Shown one piece after another: positions 1 to 8,145 of a stretch of DNA of 64,000 nt. The DNA is from Dyadobacter sp. SG02. Its GTDB lineage: Bacteria; Bacteroidota; Bacteroidia; Cytophagales; Spirosomataceae. The DNA lies in NCBI RefSeq assembly GCF_900109045.1, contig NZ_FNYL01000006.1, positions 428,717 through 492,716 on the forward strand, in the 5' to 3' direction. Each line of letters begins with the position of its first letter. Within the stretch, counting starts at the first letter, position 1. The position numbers and the translations under genes were made by a program. The notes under the pieces are model-generated. The model was not told the origin of the DNA. It searched no databases and worked only from the letters and a program-made list of their open reading frames with translations.

Positions 1-1
1 A

Positions 2-790
2 GGTAACCCCGACCTGATCCCGCAAACTACGCACAATGTGTATGGTGGATTCCAGATGTTCAACCCGGCGAGCTTCACCAACTTGTACATCAATGCGTTC
101 TATAACTATAATGAGGATCAGATCGTGTACAACCGGACGATCAGCGAGGACCTGGTGACAACTACCAAGCCCATGAACATCAGCGGCGGGAACAACTACG
201 GTACCTACATCGGGTTCGGGTTCCCGTTGAAGAAAACGAAGGCGACATTTGGTGTAAATACAGGTATTAACTTCAGTAATAACCTGACTTATATTAACAA
301 TGTCAAAAATGAAACGAAAACGGACGGGTACAACTTCGGTGCGCGTCTGGATCTGACGCCGAGCGATGTGTTCACGCTTTATACCAATGCAAACTGGAAT
401 ATCAGCGACACTAAGTATTCCATCAATACCAGTCAGAACCAGAAGATCCTTAATGCGAACTATAATGCCGACATGAATATCAAGATGCCGAAAGAGATCT
501 ATTTCAACGGCCGCCTCAATTACCGGACTTTCAAAAACGACCAGTTCGGCTTCAACCAGCAGGTGCCGATCCTGACCCTTTCAGTTTATAAATTGATACT
601 TAAAAACAAAAAGGGCGAAATTCGCCTTACTGCCAACGACGTTTTCAAAAGAAACCTGGGTATCACTCAGAATGCTAACCAGAATTATTACTCGGAACGT
701 CGTGTGGCGACATTGTCGCGGTATTTCATGCTGAGCTTTACCTACAATATGAGGGGGATGACGGCTTCTGTAAAGCGTTCCGGATTTTAA
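2..790 (+). CDS. Outer-membrane beta-barrel receptor, C-terminal part
   Basis: The reading frame is open from base 2, so this is the last ~262 residues of a longer protein that starts outside the window. It opens with a GNPDLIPQ-type turn, common in the barrel of TonB-dependent and 'outer membrane beta-barrel family' receptors. Alternating aromatic/polar strands follow (for example YLN/YRTF and NYNEDQIVYNRT). The chain ends MLSFTYNMRGM...KRSGF, close to a terminal strand. It probably sits in the outer membrane and takes up a substrate with TonB energy. The next gene is a GLPGLI protein, a frequent partner of such receptors. The substrate cannot be inferred. Confidence 0.8.
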   Translation, partial: GNPDLIPQTTHNVYGGFQMFNPASFTNLYINAFYNYNEDQIVYNRTISEDLVTTTKPMNISGGNNYGTYIGFGFPLKKTKATFGVNTGINFSNNLTYINNVKNETKTDGYNFGARLDLTPSDVFTLYTNANWNISDTKYSINTSQNQKILNANYNADMNIKMPKEIYFNGRLNYRTFKNDQFGFNQQVPILTLSVYKLILKNKKGEIRLTANDVFKRNLGITQNANQNYYSERRVATLSRYFMLSFTYNMRGMTASVKRSGF

Positions 791-812
791 CATTACCTAC
801 ATCACTGAAACA

Positions 813-1559
813 ATGAGAGCAATTAGAATATTGATTATCCTTTTGGCGACCTCCGCGCCGCTTTTGGCACAGAACCTGGAAGGGGAGATTACCTACGAAA
901 GAGTATATCACTGGACGAAAATCTATTCGCGGCTGAGCTACCTGAGCAATGAAGAGAAAGACCGGATCAAACAAACGTGGGGCAACGACGATGAATACAA
1001 GCAGAAAATGACGCTCTTTTTTAACGAAAAGCAGAGTTATTACAGCTATCCGAAAGTGGAGGAGAATGAAGGCGGCTGGTCATGGACAAAAACTGATTAT
1101 AAGATCTACCGTAATTTCGAAAAGGAAAAGCGGACGGATATCATCGGTATGCTTGGCAAAACTTACATCGTGGAAGATTCACTGAAGGCGCCTTCCTGGA
1201 AAGTAATGAACAAAATCAAGGAGGTGGCAGGCCGGATGTGTATGATGGCCGTGACCGAAGACACGATCAAAGGTCAGAAGATCACCGCATGGTTTGCCAA
1301 CGATCTCGCGGTTTCGGGCGGGCCCGAGCTTTATTCTGGCTTGCCGGGCATGATCCTCGAACTCGAAATTAATGACGGCGAGATCGTGGTGTCGGCAACG
1401 GAAATTAAATTGAAGCCGGTGGCGGAAGAGGATATCAGTCTGCCCAAAAAGTTGAAAGGGCGCAAGATCGATAACAAACAATACCAGGAGCTTATTGCAA
1501 GCCACATCCGAGATAGTATTAAAGCACACCGGAATCCATTTTGGGCGATGCCATACTAG
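813..1559 (+). CDS. GLPGLI family secreted protein
   Basis: A 248-residue protein with a signal peptide (MRAIRILIILLATSAPLLAQ). The central motif YSGLPGMILELE is the signature that names the GLPGLI family, a Bacteroidota family of exported proteins of unknown biochemistry. It lies 22 bases after the beta-barrel receptor gene on the same strand, so the two are probably co-transcribed. Genes of this family are usually found beside outer-membrane receptors. Length is normal for the family. A hairpin with a T-run follows the stop. Family assignment is firm; function is unknown. Confidence 0.85.
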   Translation: MRAIRILIILLATSAPLLAQNLEGEITYERVYHWTKIYSRLSYLSNEEKDRIKQTWGNDDEYKQKMTLFFNEKQSYYSYPKVEENEGGWSWTKTDYKIYRNFEKEKRTDIIGMLGKTYIVEDSLKAPSWKVMNKIKEVAGRMCMMAVTEDTIKGQKITAWFANDLAVSGGPELYSGLPGMILELEINDGEIVVSATEIKLKPVAEEDISLPKKLKGRKIDNKQYQELIASHIRDSIKAHRNPFWAMPY

Positions 1560-1587
1560 CTAATATCCTATATTACATTGTGAAAAA

Positions 1588-1622
1588 GGGAAAATGTCTC
1601 TGGGACATTGTTCCCTTTTTTT
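1588..1622 (+). terminator. Rho-independent terminator after GLPGLI gene
   Basis: An imperfect inverted repeat (GGGAAAATGTC and GACATTGTTCCC, one bulge) with a 5-base loop, followed by seven Ts. It lies about 30 bases after the GLPGLI stop codon. Confidence 0.8.
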
Positions 1623-1756
1623 GTAATTTCGCGTTTTGAAAGCACCCCGGGCGGCGACTTTAATTGTTTGTGGCTCGATTATTGATAGCGATCAGTGTAG
1701 TTACCAAATGTTTTACTTAACAGTGTTTATCTATTTTTAACAACCCTAAGACGATT

Positions 1757-2644
1757 ATGAAACAAACGCTTTTAGCCGTTGCCATGCTCTTTGTACTGGG
1801 CTCATGTGCCAGCAAGAAAAAATTGCTTTCCGCACAGAAGCAAGCCAATGAGATCCAAATCCAACTGGACAAAGCAAGAGCCGACCTGAATGATTGTGAC
1901 AGCAGAACTGCTAGCTTGAATAATGATTTGAAGGCAAAGAATGACGAACTCACCAGCAAAAACGCCAAAATGAAGGAGCTGGAAGAACAGGTTGAATTCC
2001 TTAAAAAGAATAACAACAACCTTCTTGACCGTATGTCGGATCTTTCGGTAATCTCGAAAGAAGGTTCGGAAAGCATCAAGAAGTCGCTCGCGATGATGGA
2101 CCAGCAAGGTGCCCAGATCCGCGACCTGAACAAGAGCATCCAGCACAAAGATTCTTTGAATATGGCGCTGGTACTGAACCTGAAACGTTCATTGGCTGAC
2201 GTAAGCGACGAGGACGTTCAGATCGAAGTGAAAAAAGGCGTAGTTTACGTTTCACTTTCCGACAAGATGTTGTTCAAATCGGGAAGCTCTGTGATCAACT
2301 CCGCTGCTGAGACCGTACTTTCCAAAGTGGCGAAAATCCTGAACGACTACAAAGAAATCGAAATCCTGATCGAAGGTCACACGGATAATGTACCTATCGC
2401 GACGGATAAAGTGGCTGACAACTGGGATCTTTCCGTATTGCGTGCAACATCGGTGGCACGTACACTGCAAAAGAAATACGGAGTTGAGCCGGTTCGTATG
2501 ATCGCTGGCGGCCGTGGAGAATATCTCCCCAAAGTGGCTAACGATTCAGCGCCTAACCGCAGCCTGAACCGCCGTACCGAGATCATCATTACACCGAAAC
2601 TTGATCAGTTCTTCAACCTTTACACACCCAATGCTGGTAAATAA
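1757..2644 (+). CDS. OmpA family lipoprotein with coiled coil
   Basis: A 295-residue lipoprotein: a lipobox (LGSCAS) ends the signal peptide near residue 17. A long charged alpha-helical coiled coil follows (about residues 22-115, rich in K/E/N/L). The C-terminal OmpA/peptidoglycan-binding domain (about 170-285) shows the usual EIEILIEGHTDNVPI and NRSLNRRTEIII motifs that contact diaminopimelate. It should anchor the outer membrane to peptidoglycan. It is a single-gene unit with terminators on both sides. The domain call is firm; a specific role is not visible. Confidence 0.88.
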   Translation: MKQTLLAVAMLFVLGSCASKKKLLSAQKQANEIQIQLDKARADLNDCDSRTASLNNDLKAKNDELTSKNAKMKELEEQVEFLKKNNNNLLDRMSDLSVISKEGSESIKKSLAMMDQQGAQIRDLNKSIQHKDSLNMALVLNLKRSLADVSDEDVQIEVKKGVVYVSLSDKMLFKSGSSVINSAAETVLSKVAKILNDYKEIEILIEGHTDNVPIATDKVADNWDLSVLRATSVARTLQKKYGVEPVRMIAGGRGEYLPKVANDSAPNRSLNRRTEIIITPKLDQFFNLYTPNAGK

Positions 2645-2670
2645 GGTTAACTGAGAAACTTTTCAGATGA

Positions 2671-2706
2671 GGGTCCGTCGGTAACAAGACGGGCCCTTTT
2701 TCTTTT
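2671..2706 (+). terminator. Terminator after OmpA gene
   Basis: Stem GGGTCCGTC / GACGGGCCC with one G-T pair and an 8-base loop, then TTTTTCTTTTTATT. It lies about 27 bases after the OmpA stop. Confidence 0.85.
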
Positions 2707-2740
2707 TATTGCAGGAACAATTTTCATAATATACACCAAC

Positions 2741-3694
2741 ATGACAGGAACTGTACCGACCAGAGCAACCATCGAGGCTGCCCACGAGCTCGTCAAACCT
2801 TACATTCATCACACTCCCGTTTTCACTTCGCAATTCCTGAATGATTTGTCGGGCGCGGAATTGTTTTTCAAATGCGAAAACCTGCAAAAGATCGGCGCGT
2901 TCAAGGCGAGGGGCGGGCTGAATGCGGTGCTCTCGCTATCGGAAGAGCAACTGGCGAACGGCGTGATCACGCATTCATCGGGTAATCACGCGCAGTCGAT
3001 CGCGTTTTCGGCACAGAAAGTAGGAGCGAAATGCTACATTGTCATGCCCGAAAATTCGCCGAAAGTGAAGATAGCGGCGGTGGAAGGTTACGGGGCTACC
3101 ATTACTTTTTGCAAGAACACACCCGAAGACCGGCAGCAGACCGTCGATGAGATCGTCGCACGCACGGGCGCGACTTTCATTCACCCATTCAATAACTACG
3201 AAGTGATTGCCGGGCAGGCGACGGCCTCCAAAGAGCTGATGGAAGATGTGGACGTTACCCTGGACGCGCTCGTCGCGCCGGTGGGAGGGGGCGGCTTGTT
3301 GAGTGGTACCGCATTATCGGCCAAATTTTTTTCCCCGCACACGAGGGTGTACGCGGGCGAGCCCGAGGGCGCGGCGGATGCCGTATTGTCTTTCCGAAGC
3401 GATAAAATCGAAAAGGCGCCTTATGTCAATACCATTGCCGACGGCTTGCTTACGCACCTGGGCGACAAGACATTTCCGATCATCAAATCCGAAGTGACCG
3501 ACATTTTTACGGTTTCGGACGAGGAGATCGTTCAGGCGATGCGCTATTTGTGGGAGCGCATGAAAATGGTGGTGGAGCCTTCCGGAGCGGTATCTATTGC
3601 GGCAGTTTTAAAGAACAAGGCTGTTTTTGAGGGTAAAAAGGTCGGTATCATCATCTCGGGCGGCAATGTTGATCTCGGTCGGCTGCCTTTTTGA
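2741..3694 (+). CDS. Threonine/serine dehydratase, PLP-dependent
   Basis: A 317-residue fold-type II PLP enzyme. FKCENLQKIGAFKARGG carries the lysine that binds PLP. SSGNHAQ is the substrate/cofactor loop, VGGGGLLSG binds the phosphate, and ISGGN closes the C-terminus. The length matches short catabolic threonine ammonia-lyases (TdcB type) and eukaryotic-type serine racemases. It lacks the C-terminal ACT-like regulatory domain of IlvA. Expected reaction: L-threonine to 2-oxobutyrate and ammonia, or L-serine dehydration/racemisation; the sequence does not separate these. It has its own transcription unit after a terminator. Confidence 0.85.
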   Translation: MTGTVPTRATIEAAHELVKPYIHHTPVFTSQFLNDLSGAELFFKCENLQKIGAFKARGGLNAVLSLSEEQLANGVITHSSGNHAQSIAFSAQKVGAKCYIVMPENSPKVKIAAVEGYGATITFCKNTPEDRQQTVDEIVARTGATFIHPFNNYEVIAGQATASKELMEDVDVTLDALVAPVGGGGLLSGTALSAKFFSPHTRVYAGEPEGAADAVLSFRSDKIEKAPYVNTIADGLLTHLGDKTFPIIKSEVTDIFTVSDEEIVQAMRYLWERMKMVVEPSGAVSIAAVLKNKAVFEGKKVGIIISGGNVDLGRLPF

Positions 3695-3813
3695 AATACT
3701 TCGGAATGAATAAATTACTGCGCCGATATGCGTATCTCGGGGCAGTGCCGTTATAGTAGGAAATTTAGGATGCGTGTTTATATTTGAAAATTGTTTACTC
3801 TTAAAATTGAACT

Positions 3814-4293
3814 ATGAAAAAGCTGATTTTTTGTTGTCTGGTAGTACTGATGGGCGCTTGCAAGGATGACAAGAAGGACCCTGAGCCGGAAACGGATTAT
3901 GCAACGAGCTTTGTAGGAGTTTATGAAACGATCACTGTCGAAGGCGGGATTACCACCAATTACAAGTGGGACATTACCACCGAGGCGAAGAACCAGTTGA
4001 GCATTAAATACACCAAGCAAACCAAGATTACGGTTTCCGGGACCACCATTAACCTGACGCAGGAATATCCCCTGGCGACAGTGAAATCGACCGCGCAGGA
4101 CAATTTTGAGGTGAATGAAAAGGTGAACGTAACCCAAAGTACCGGCGAAGCCCTGAATGTTCGCCTGAGCGGGATTGCCAGCCGGATCGTCAATGGTAGC
4201 GGTGTGCCGCAGCTTAATATTACATTGAAAACCTCGGAGGCGAGCACCGGTGCGCCGAATGAAGAGGTCTACCTAGAATTCAAGAAGAAATAA
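3814..4293 (+). CDS. Hypothetical lipoprotein
   Basis: A 159-residue protein with a lipoprotein signal (MKKLIFCCLVVLMGAC, then KDDKKDPEPE linker). The mature part is mainly short beta strands, with many T/V/I and few aromatics, as in small beta-sandwich or lipocalin-like lipoproteins, but I recognise no family. It stands alone between a dehydratase gene and a convergent nuclease gene, and a terminator hairpin follows. Confidence 0.7.
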   Translation: MKKLIFCCLVVLMGACKDDKKDPEPETDYATSFVGVYETITVEGGITTNYKWDITTEAKNQLSIKYTKQTKITVSGTTINLTQEYPLATVKSTAQDNFEVNEKVNVTQSTGEALNVRLSGIASRIVNGSGVPQLNITLKTSEASTGAPNEEVYLEFKKK

Positions 4294-4311
4294 GGGCATT
4301 TGCAATGCAGC

Positions 4312-4350
4312 AAAAAGGCGGATGAGATCACTCACCCGCCTTTATTTTTT
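4312..4350 (+). terminator. Terminator after lipoprotein gene
   Basis: Near-symmetric hairpin: AAAAAGGCGG-A-TGAG, loop ATCA, CTCA-C-CCGCCTTT, then ATTTTTT. A-runs on the left and T-runs on the right mean it could act in both directions, between this gene and the convergent minus-strand genes. Confidence 0.8.
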
Positions 4351-4371
4351 GAGAGGCACTTCGATTTGGTA

Positions 4372-4512
4372 TTATAAGGATACTTCTTTAAAAAGCATTT
4401 GAAACTTGTCGAACAAGACAATAACCGGGAACGTAATACCTAGCACGAGGCAGGTAATGACAAAGGCCATGAGCCATACAATGAAGAGGGATAATTTTGC
4501 TACCACGATCAT
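4372..4512 (-). CDS. Possible small membrane protein (46 aa)
   Basis: An unbroken 46-codon frame beginning ATG at 4512: MIVVAKLSLFIVWLMAFVI, then a second hydrophobic run (TCLVLGITFPVIVLF), then DKFQMLFKEVSL and TAA. Two near-continuous hydrophobic stretches in so short a frame are unlikely by chance and suggest a membrane peptide. The ribosome-binding site is weak (A-rich only). It lies downstream of the AddB-like gene on the same strand, 82 bases after that stop. No family recognised. Confidence 0.4.
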   Translation of the reverse strand: MIVVAKLSLFIVWLMAFVITCLVLGITFPVIVLFDKFQMLFKEVSL

Positions 4513-4593
4513 ACCGTAAACGAGTTTTTCTTAAAAGATGGCTTTGTTTACGCAATGGTTGTAAGGCGTCGGGGGTATTTTTCAACTGGCAAA

Positions 4594-7500
4594 TTACCGC
4601 CCGCAGATGCCGGTAAAGTCGCAGAATTTGCACGTGGTAAGGTCATCGGTTTTGCGGAAAGGCACGTCCGGATCGAGCATTACATTGAGAATGTCCGTCA
4701 GTATCACTTCCGATTTTTCGATGAACTCTTCCGGCGCAAGCTGATCGGTGATTTCCAGTGGGTTAGCGATGAGGTTCTTTGGGTCGCGGAAGGAGTAAAA
4801 GCCCGATTTGACGGCGTGATCGCCAAAATTGTAGGTATTGCCCCGGAGTGTCAGCCCGTTTTCTTCTTTCATGCGGCGGTACATCAGGTACTCGTAAATC
4901 CACAACTGGCGCACATAACCCATTTTTCGGTCCGGATCGAAGCGGATCACTTCTTCGCGGGCTACCGGGTCGGCGAGTTTTTGTTTGCCCGCCAGCTCCA
5001 CGCTGCCTGTTTTGTAATCCATCACATATAATGTACCGTCGTCGCTTAGCTCGATGCGGTCGATCTTGCCCCCTACGCGTACGTAGGTGTACGCGCCTTG
5101 CAACACGAGCTGTATGCGCGTGTGCAGCGGCTGCTCGGCCGCGAGGATTTTCCTACGGGGTTTTTGGGCCATATGATGGCGAAGAAAGGTGAGTATCTGC
5201 TGTTCGCCGATCTGATAGTAAATGCGGTTGAGGCCCAGGTCGGTCACGTAACCTTTGAAAAGCCGGTCGAACTCTTCGCGGAGCACGGCCGCAATCTGCT
5301 CTTCCGACGGGTCGTTGTCGAGCAGGAAAAACTCGTGGTCGAGGCGTTCCAGCGAGGCATGCAGCCAGGTACCGATCTTGTCCATACCGAGCTCTTCTTC
5401 CACTTCCTCCTTTTCCTTTACCCCGGCAATATGTTTGAGGTAAAACTGCATGGAGCAGCGGATAAACTCGTTTAGGTGCGTCGGGTAAATGCCCTTGCCG
5501 TCGAGGTACGCGCGAATGGCGGCAATGAGGGCGTCGTCTTTATGGACTACTTCTTCAAGCTCCTGTTGTTGCAGTGCTTCGAAAACGACAGTTTTGTTTT
5601 CAATGCGTATCAGCGGATTGTATCCCGCCAGTTCATATTCGATCTGCCTTAGGAAACGGCTTTTTTCGCCGCCGCCGGGGGCGTCGTTCGTGCTCGTGTA
5701 AAGGATATGTACTTCCGAAGCGCGTTGGAGCAACCGGTAAAAGTGGTACGACATCACCGCCTCCTGGTGCTGGTGCGTCGGTAACCCCACAGCCTGCGCC
5801 GCGTCGAACGGGATCAGGGAATTCTGCCGTTTCGCTTGCGGGATAGTGCCTTCATTGACAGACAATATGATAATCCGCTCGAAATCCAGCGCCCGCGTTT
5901 CGAGCATACCCATGATTTGCAGGTTACTGATCGGCTCACCGCTGAATGGAATGCGCGTTTGCCGGATCAGTTCGAACATGAACGATTTGAGCGTCCGCAG
6001 CGTGATCAGCTCCGCCCGTTCTTCGATCGTTTGCTCGAATTGTTTAAGTAGTGTGTAAAAAAGATAGAGATACTCGGTTTCCAGCGCATTCTTGTAATCC
6101 TTGTAAACCTCCCGCAGCAGTTCGATCAGCTGGTAAAACGCCCGGATCACCTGCTGTGCATTGTTTTTCTGCCAATGCGTGAAGAGGATATGGAACAATG
6201 GATGGTTATCGCCCAATGCGATCAGTTCCTCCGGGCTCAGGAACACCTGGTTGGTTTCGGTAATCTCGCGGAGCGTTCGCTGTATGATCGTCTGCCCGTC
6301 TTCGAGCGGCGTAAGCGCCACGTGCTCGTAATGTCGGATAAACGGATGGTTCAGGACTTTATCGATGGATTTGTGCCCGAATTTCGGGATACGGATCAAT
6401 TTGCCGCTCCGGGTGCGAAACTCCACCACATTTTGCTGTAACTCGAAAATGCCGTCCACCAATGTATAAAGCAACGAGTTGCGCATGGAAAGGCCCATGG
6501 TCACGTTCAGGTCGCGCACATCCTGGTCCAGCGAATAGAGCATCGGGAGGAGCAGATTCTCGTCGGCGAGGACAATGGCGGTAGGTATGGGTGCATCCTC
6601 GGAGTCGAAGCGCTTCATGCGCTGGTACAGCTCGCCGGCTACTTTCGTTTGCAGGGTGGCATTAGGAACGCCGTAAATGGTAATGTTTTTTTCGGTCGAA
6701 AGCAGGTCGTCGCCCGTCCAGTTCCATTCCCCGAATTCTTTGCTCCGCTGGTACTCGCGCAGACTTTTACCGGCTTCTACCACGGTATTTTCCGACATAT
6801 AATAGCGGTCCGAATCCCACAGCACTTCCGCCTTCTTTGCTTTGATCAACGCCGTGACGATCGTCCGCTCGGAAGCCGTAAATGCATTGAAACCAGCGAA
6901 ATAGATCTTTTCGTCGTCCGGACGTGCTTCGGCGAGGTTGCGAATGTCCTCGGCCAGCTCGCGGTACGCCATTCCGCGGTAGGCTTTCCCTTTTGCGATC
7001 AGCCGCTGCCGGAAAGATTGGTATACCTTATTAATATTCTCAAAAAGCGAGAAATACTGTTTCGAACCGCCTTCGCCTTGTAGTGTCCTACCCTCCGGCA
7101 GGCTCTCCTGCCAGCGCGAGAGCGCGTGCGCCTCCGAGAGGTATTCGAAAAGGAAATCCGTTTTGACAAGGTACTGATCGATTTTATCGAGATCGCTCAG
7201 CAATACCGATGCCCAGCCCATAAACCGATCGAACTGCACGTCCGGGTCGATTTCCCGGAAGGTTTCGTACAAATCGAACAGCAGGTGTACCGGGTCCTCT
7301 ATTTCAAGGCTGCAAATGCTTTCCACGAAATCGTCGATCGCCATGATACCGGGGCTCATCATGGCCTCGGTAGTTTCGCCGGCCAGTTCCTGCATCAGAA
7401 AAAATGCGGCCCGGCGCGTCGGTACCACTATTTGCACGCGGTCGAGCGAAGTATGGTTGGCCAGAATGCGTTTAGCGACGAGGTTCAGGAATGATGGCAT
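4594..7500 (-). CDS. AddB-like PD-(D/E)XK nuclease
   Basis: A 968-residue protein. The N-terminus (VQIVVPTRRAAFFLMQEL) resembles the degenerate helicase half of AddB-type proteins. Near the C-terminus YVMDYKTGS is the D-x-K part of a PD-(D/E)XK nuclease core. The chain ends CKFCDFTGIC, cysteines that fit the iron-sulphur staple of AddB/RecB-like nucleases. The likely role is double-strand-break end resection with an AddA-like helicase-nuclease, which is not in the window. Upstream gene miaE lies 28 bases away on the same strand, suggesting co-transcription. Long antisense frames in this GC-rich stretch are shadows. Confidence 0.8.
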   Translation of the reverse strand: MPSFLNLVAKRILANHTSLDRVQIVVPTRRAAFFLMQELAGETTEAMMSPGIMAIDDFVESICSLEIEDPVHLLFDLYETFREIDPDVQFDRFMGWASVLLSDLDKIDQYLVKTDFLFEYLSEAHALSRWQESLPEGRTLQGEGGSKQYFSLFENINKVYQSFRQRLIAKGKAYRGMAYRELAEDIRNLAEARPDDEKIYFAGFNAFTASERTIVTALIKAKKAEVLWDSDRYYMSENTVVEAGKSLREYQRSKEFGEWNWTGDDLLSTEKNITIYGVPNATLQTKVAGELYQRMKRFDSEDAPIPTAIVLADENLLLPMLYSLDQDVRDLNVTMGLSMRNSLLYTLVDGIFELQQNVVEFRTRSGKLIRIPKFGHKSIDKVLNHPFIRHYEHVALTPLEDGQTIIQRTLREITETNQVFLSPEELIALGDNHPLFHILFTHWQKNNAQQVIRAFYQLIELLREVYKDYKNALETEYLYLFYTLLKQFEQTIEERAELITLRTLKSFMFELIRQTRIPFSGEPISNLQIMGMLETRALDFERIIILSVNEGTIPQAKRQNSLIPFDAAQAVGLPTHQHQEAVMSYHFYRLLQRASEVHILYTSTNDAPGGGEKSRFLRQIEYELAGYNPLIRIENKTVVFEALQQQELEEVVHKDDALIAAIRAYLDGKGIYPTHLNEFIRCSMQFYLKHIAGVKEKEEVEEELGMDKIGTWLHASLERLDHEFFLLDNDPSEEQIAAVLREEFDRLFKGYVTDLGLNRIYYQIGEQQILTFLRHHMAQKPRRKILAAEQPLHTRIQLVLQGAYTYVRVGGKIDRIELSDDGTLYVMDYKTGSVELAGKQKLADPVAREEVIRFDPDRKMGYVRQLWIYEYLMYRRMKEENGLTLRGNTYNFGDHAVKSGFYSFRDPKNLIANPLEITDQLAPEEFIEKSEVILTDILNVMLDPDVPFRKTDDLTTCKFCDFTGICGR

Positions 7501-7528
7501 CGGGAAGCGTGATGAATGCGGGGTTAGG

Positions 7529-8125
7529 TCAATGGATGCGGTCGCCGCGGGGTGTCAGCGATTGCATAATCGTCGCTTCGGCATGTAAAAGTTCCTTCCA
7601 GCGGGCTCTTACCTTATCGGCGGCTACATATGTTTCGGCCAGTTCAAGGAATGTGCGGTAATGCCCGGCTTCGGAGACCATCAGCTCGCGGTAGAACTTT
7701 TGCAGCGATTCATCTTCCAGGTTTTCCGAAAGTAGCTTGAAACGCTCGCAGCTCCGTGCTTCTATGAGCCCGCAAATGAGCAGGCGGTCGAGAAACATTT
7801 TCTCGGTGTCGCCTTTGGTGATCAGCTGCATGAGCTGGTTTACGTACTCGTCTTTCCGCTGCCTGCCGAGCGGGATATTTCTTTTTTTTAATTCTTTCAA
7901 AACCCTTTGGAAATGACCCCATTCTTCGGCTACGATGGGCGTCAGGGTTTCCACGAGTAATGTTTTTTCAGGATAATGGACAATCAGCGAAATGCAGCTG
8001 GAAGCGGCTTTCTGTTCGCAATAGGCATGGTCTATCAATACATCGCCGATCTGCATCGCGGCAATGTCGGTCCAGCGGGGATCGGTCGGAAGTTCCAGCC
8101 CGAGCGTTGTGAGTGATGTAGCCAT
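7529..8125 (-). CDS. miaE: tRNA-(ms2io6A)-hydroxylase
   Basis: A 198-residue diiron enzyme that hydroxylates ms2i6A at tRNA position 37. The ferritin-like four-helix core is marked by carboxylate/histidine motifs: CEQKAASS, EEWGHF, EARSCERF and SEAGHYRTF, in the order typical of MiaE. Length is normal for the family. The gene sits between the porin gene (20 bases upstream) and the AddB-like gene (28 bases downstream), all on the minus strand, so they probably form one operon. Confidence 0.88.
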   Translation of the reverse strand: MATSLTTLGLELPTDPRWTDIAAMQIGDVLIDHAYCEQKAASSCISLIVHYPEKTLLVETLTPIVAEEWGHFQRVLKELKKRNIPLGRQRKDEYVNQLMQLITKGDTEKMFLDRLLICGLIEARSCERFKLLSENLEDESLQKFYRELMVSEAGHYRTFLELAETYVAADKVRARWKELLHAEATIMQSLTPRGDRIH

Positions 8126-8145
8126 ATTGGTAAAAGTTTGTCCGG

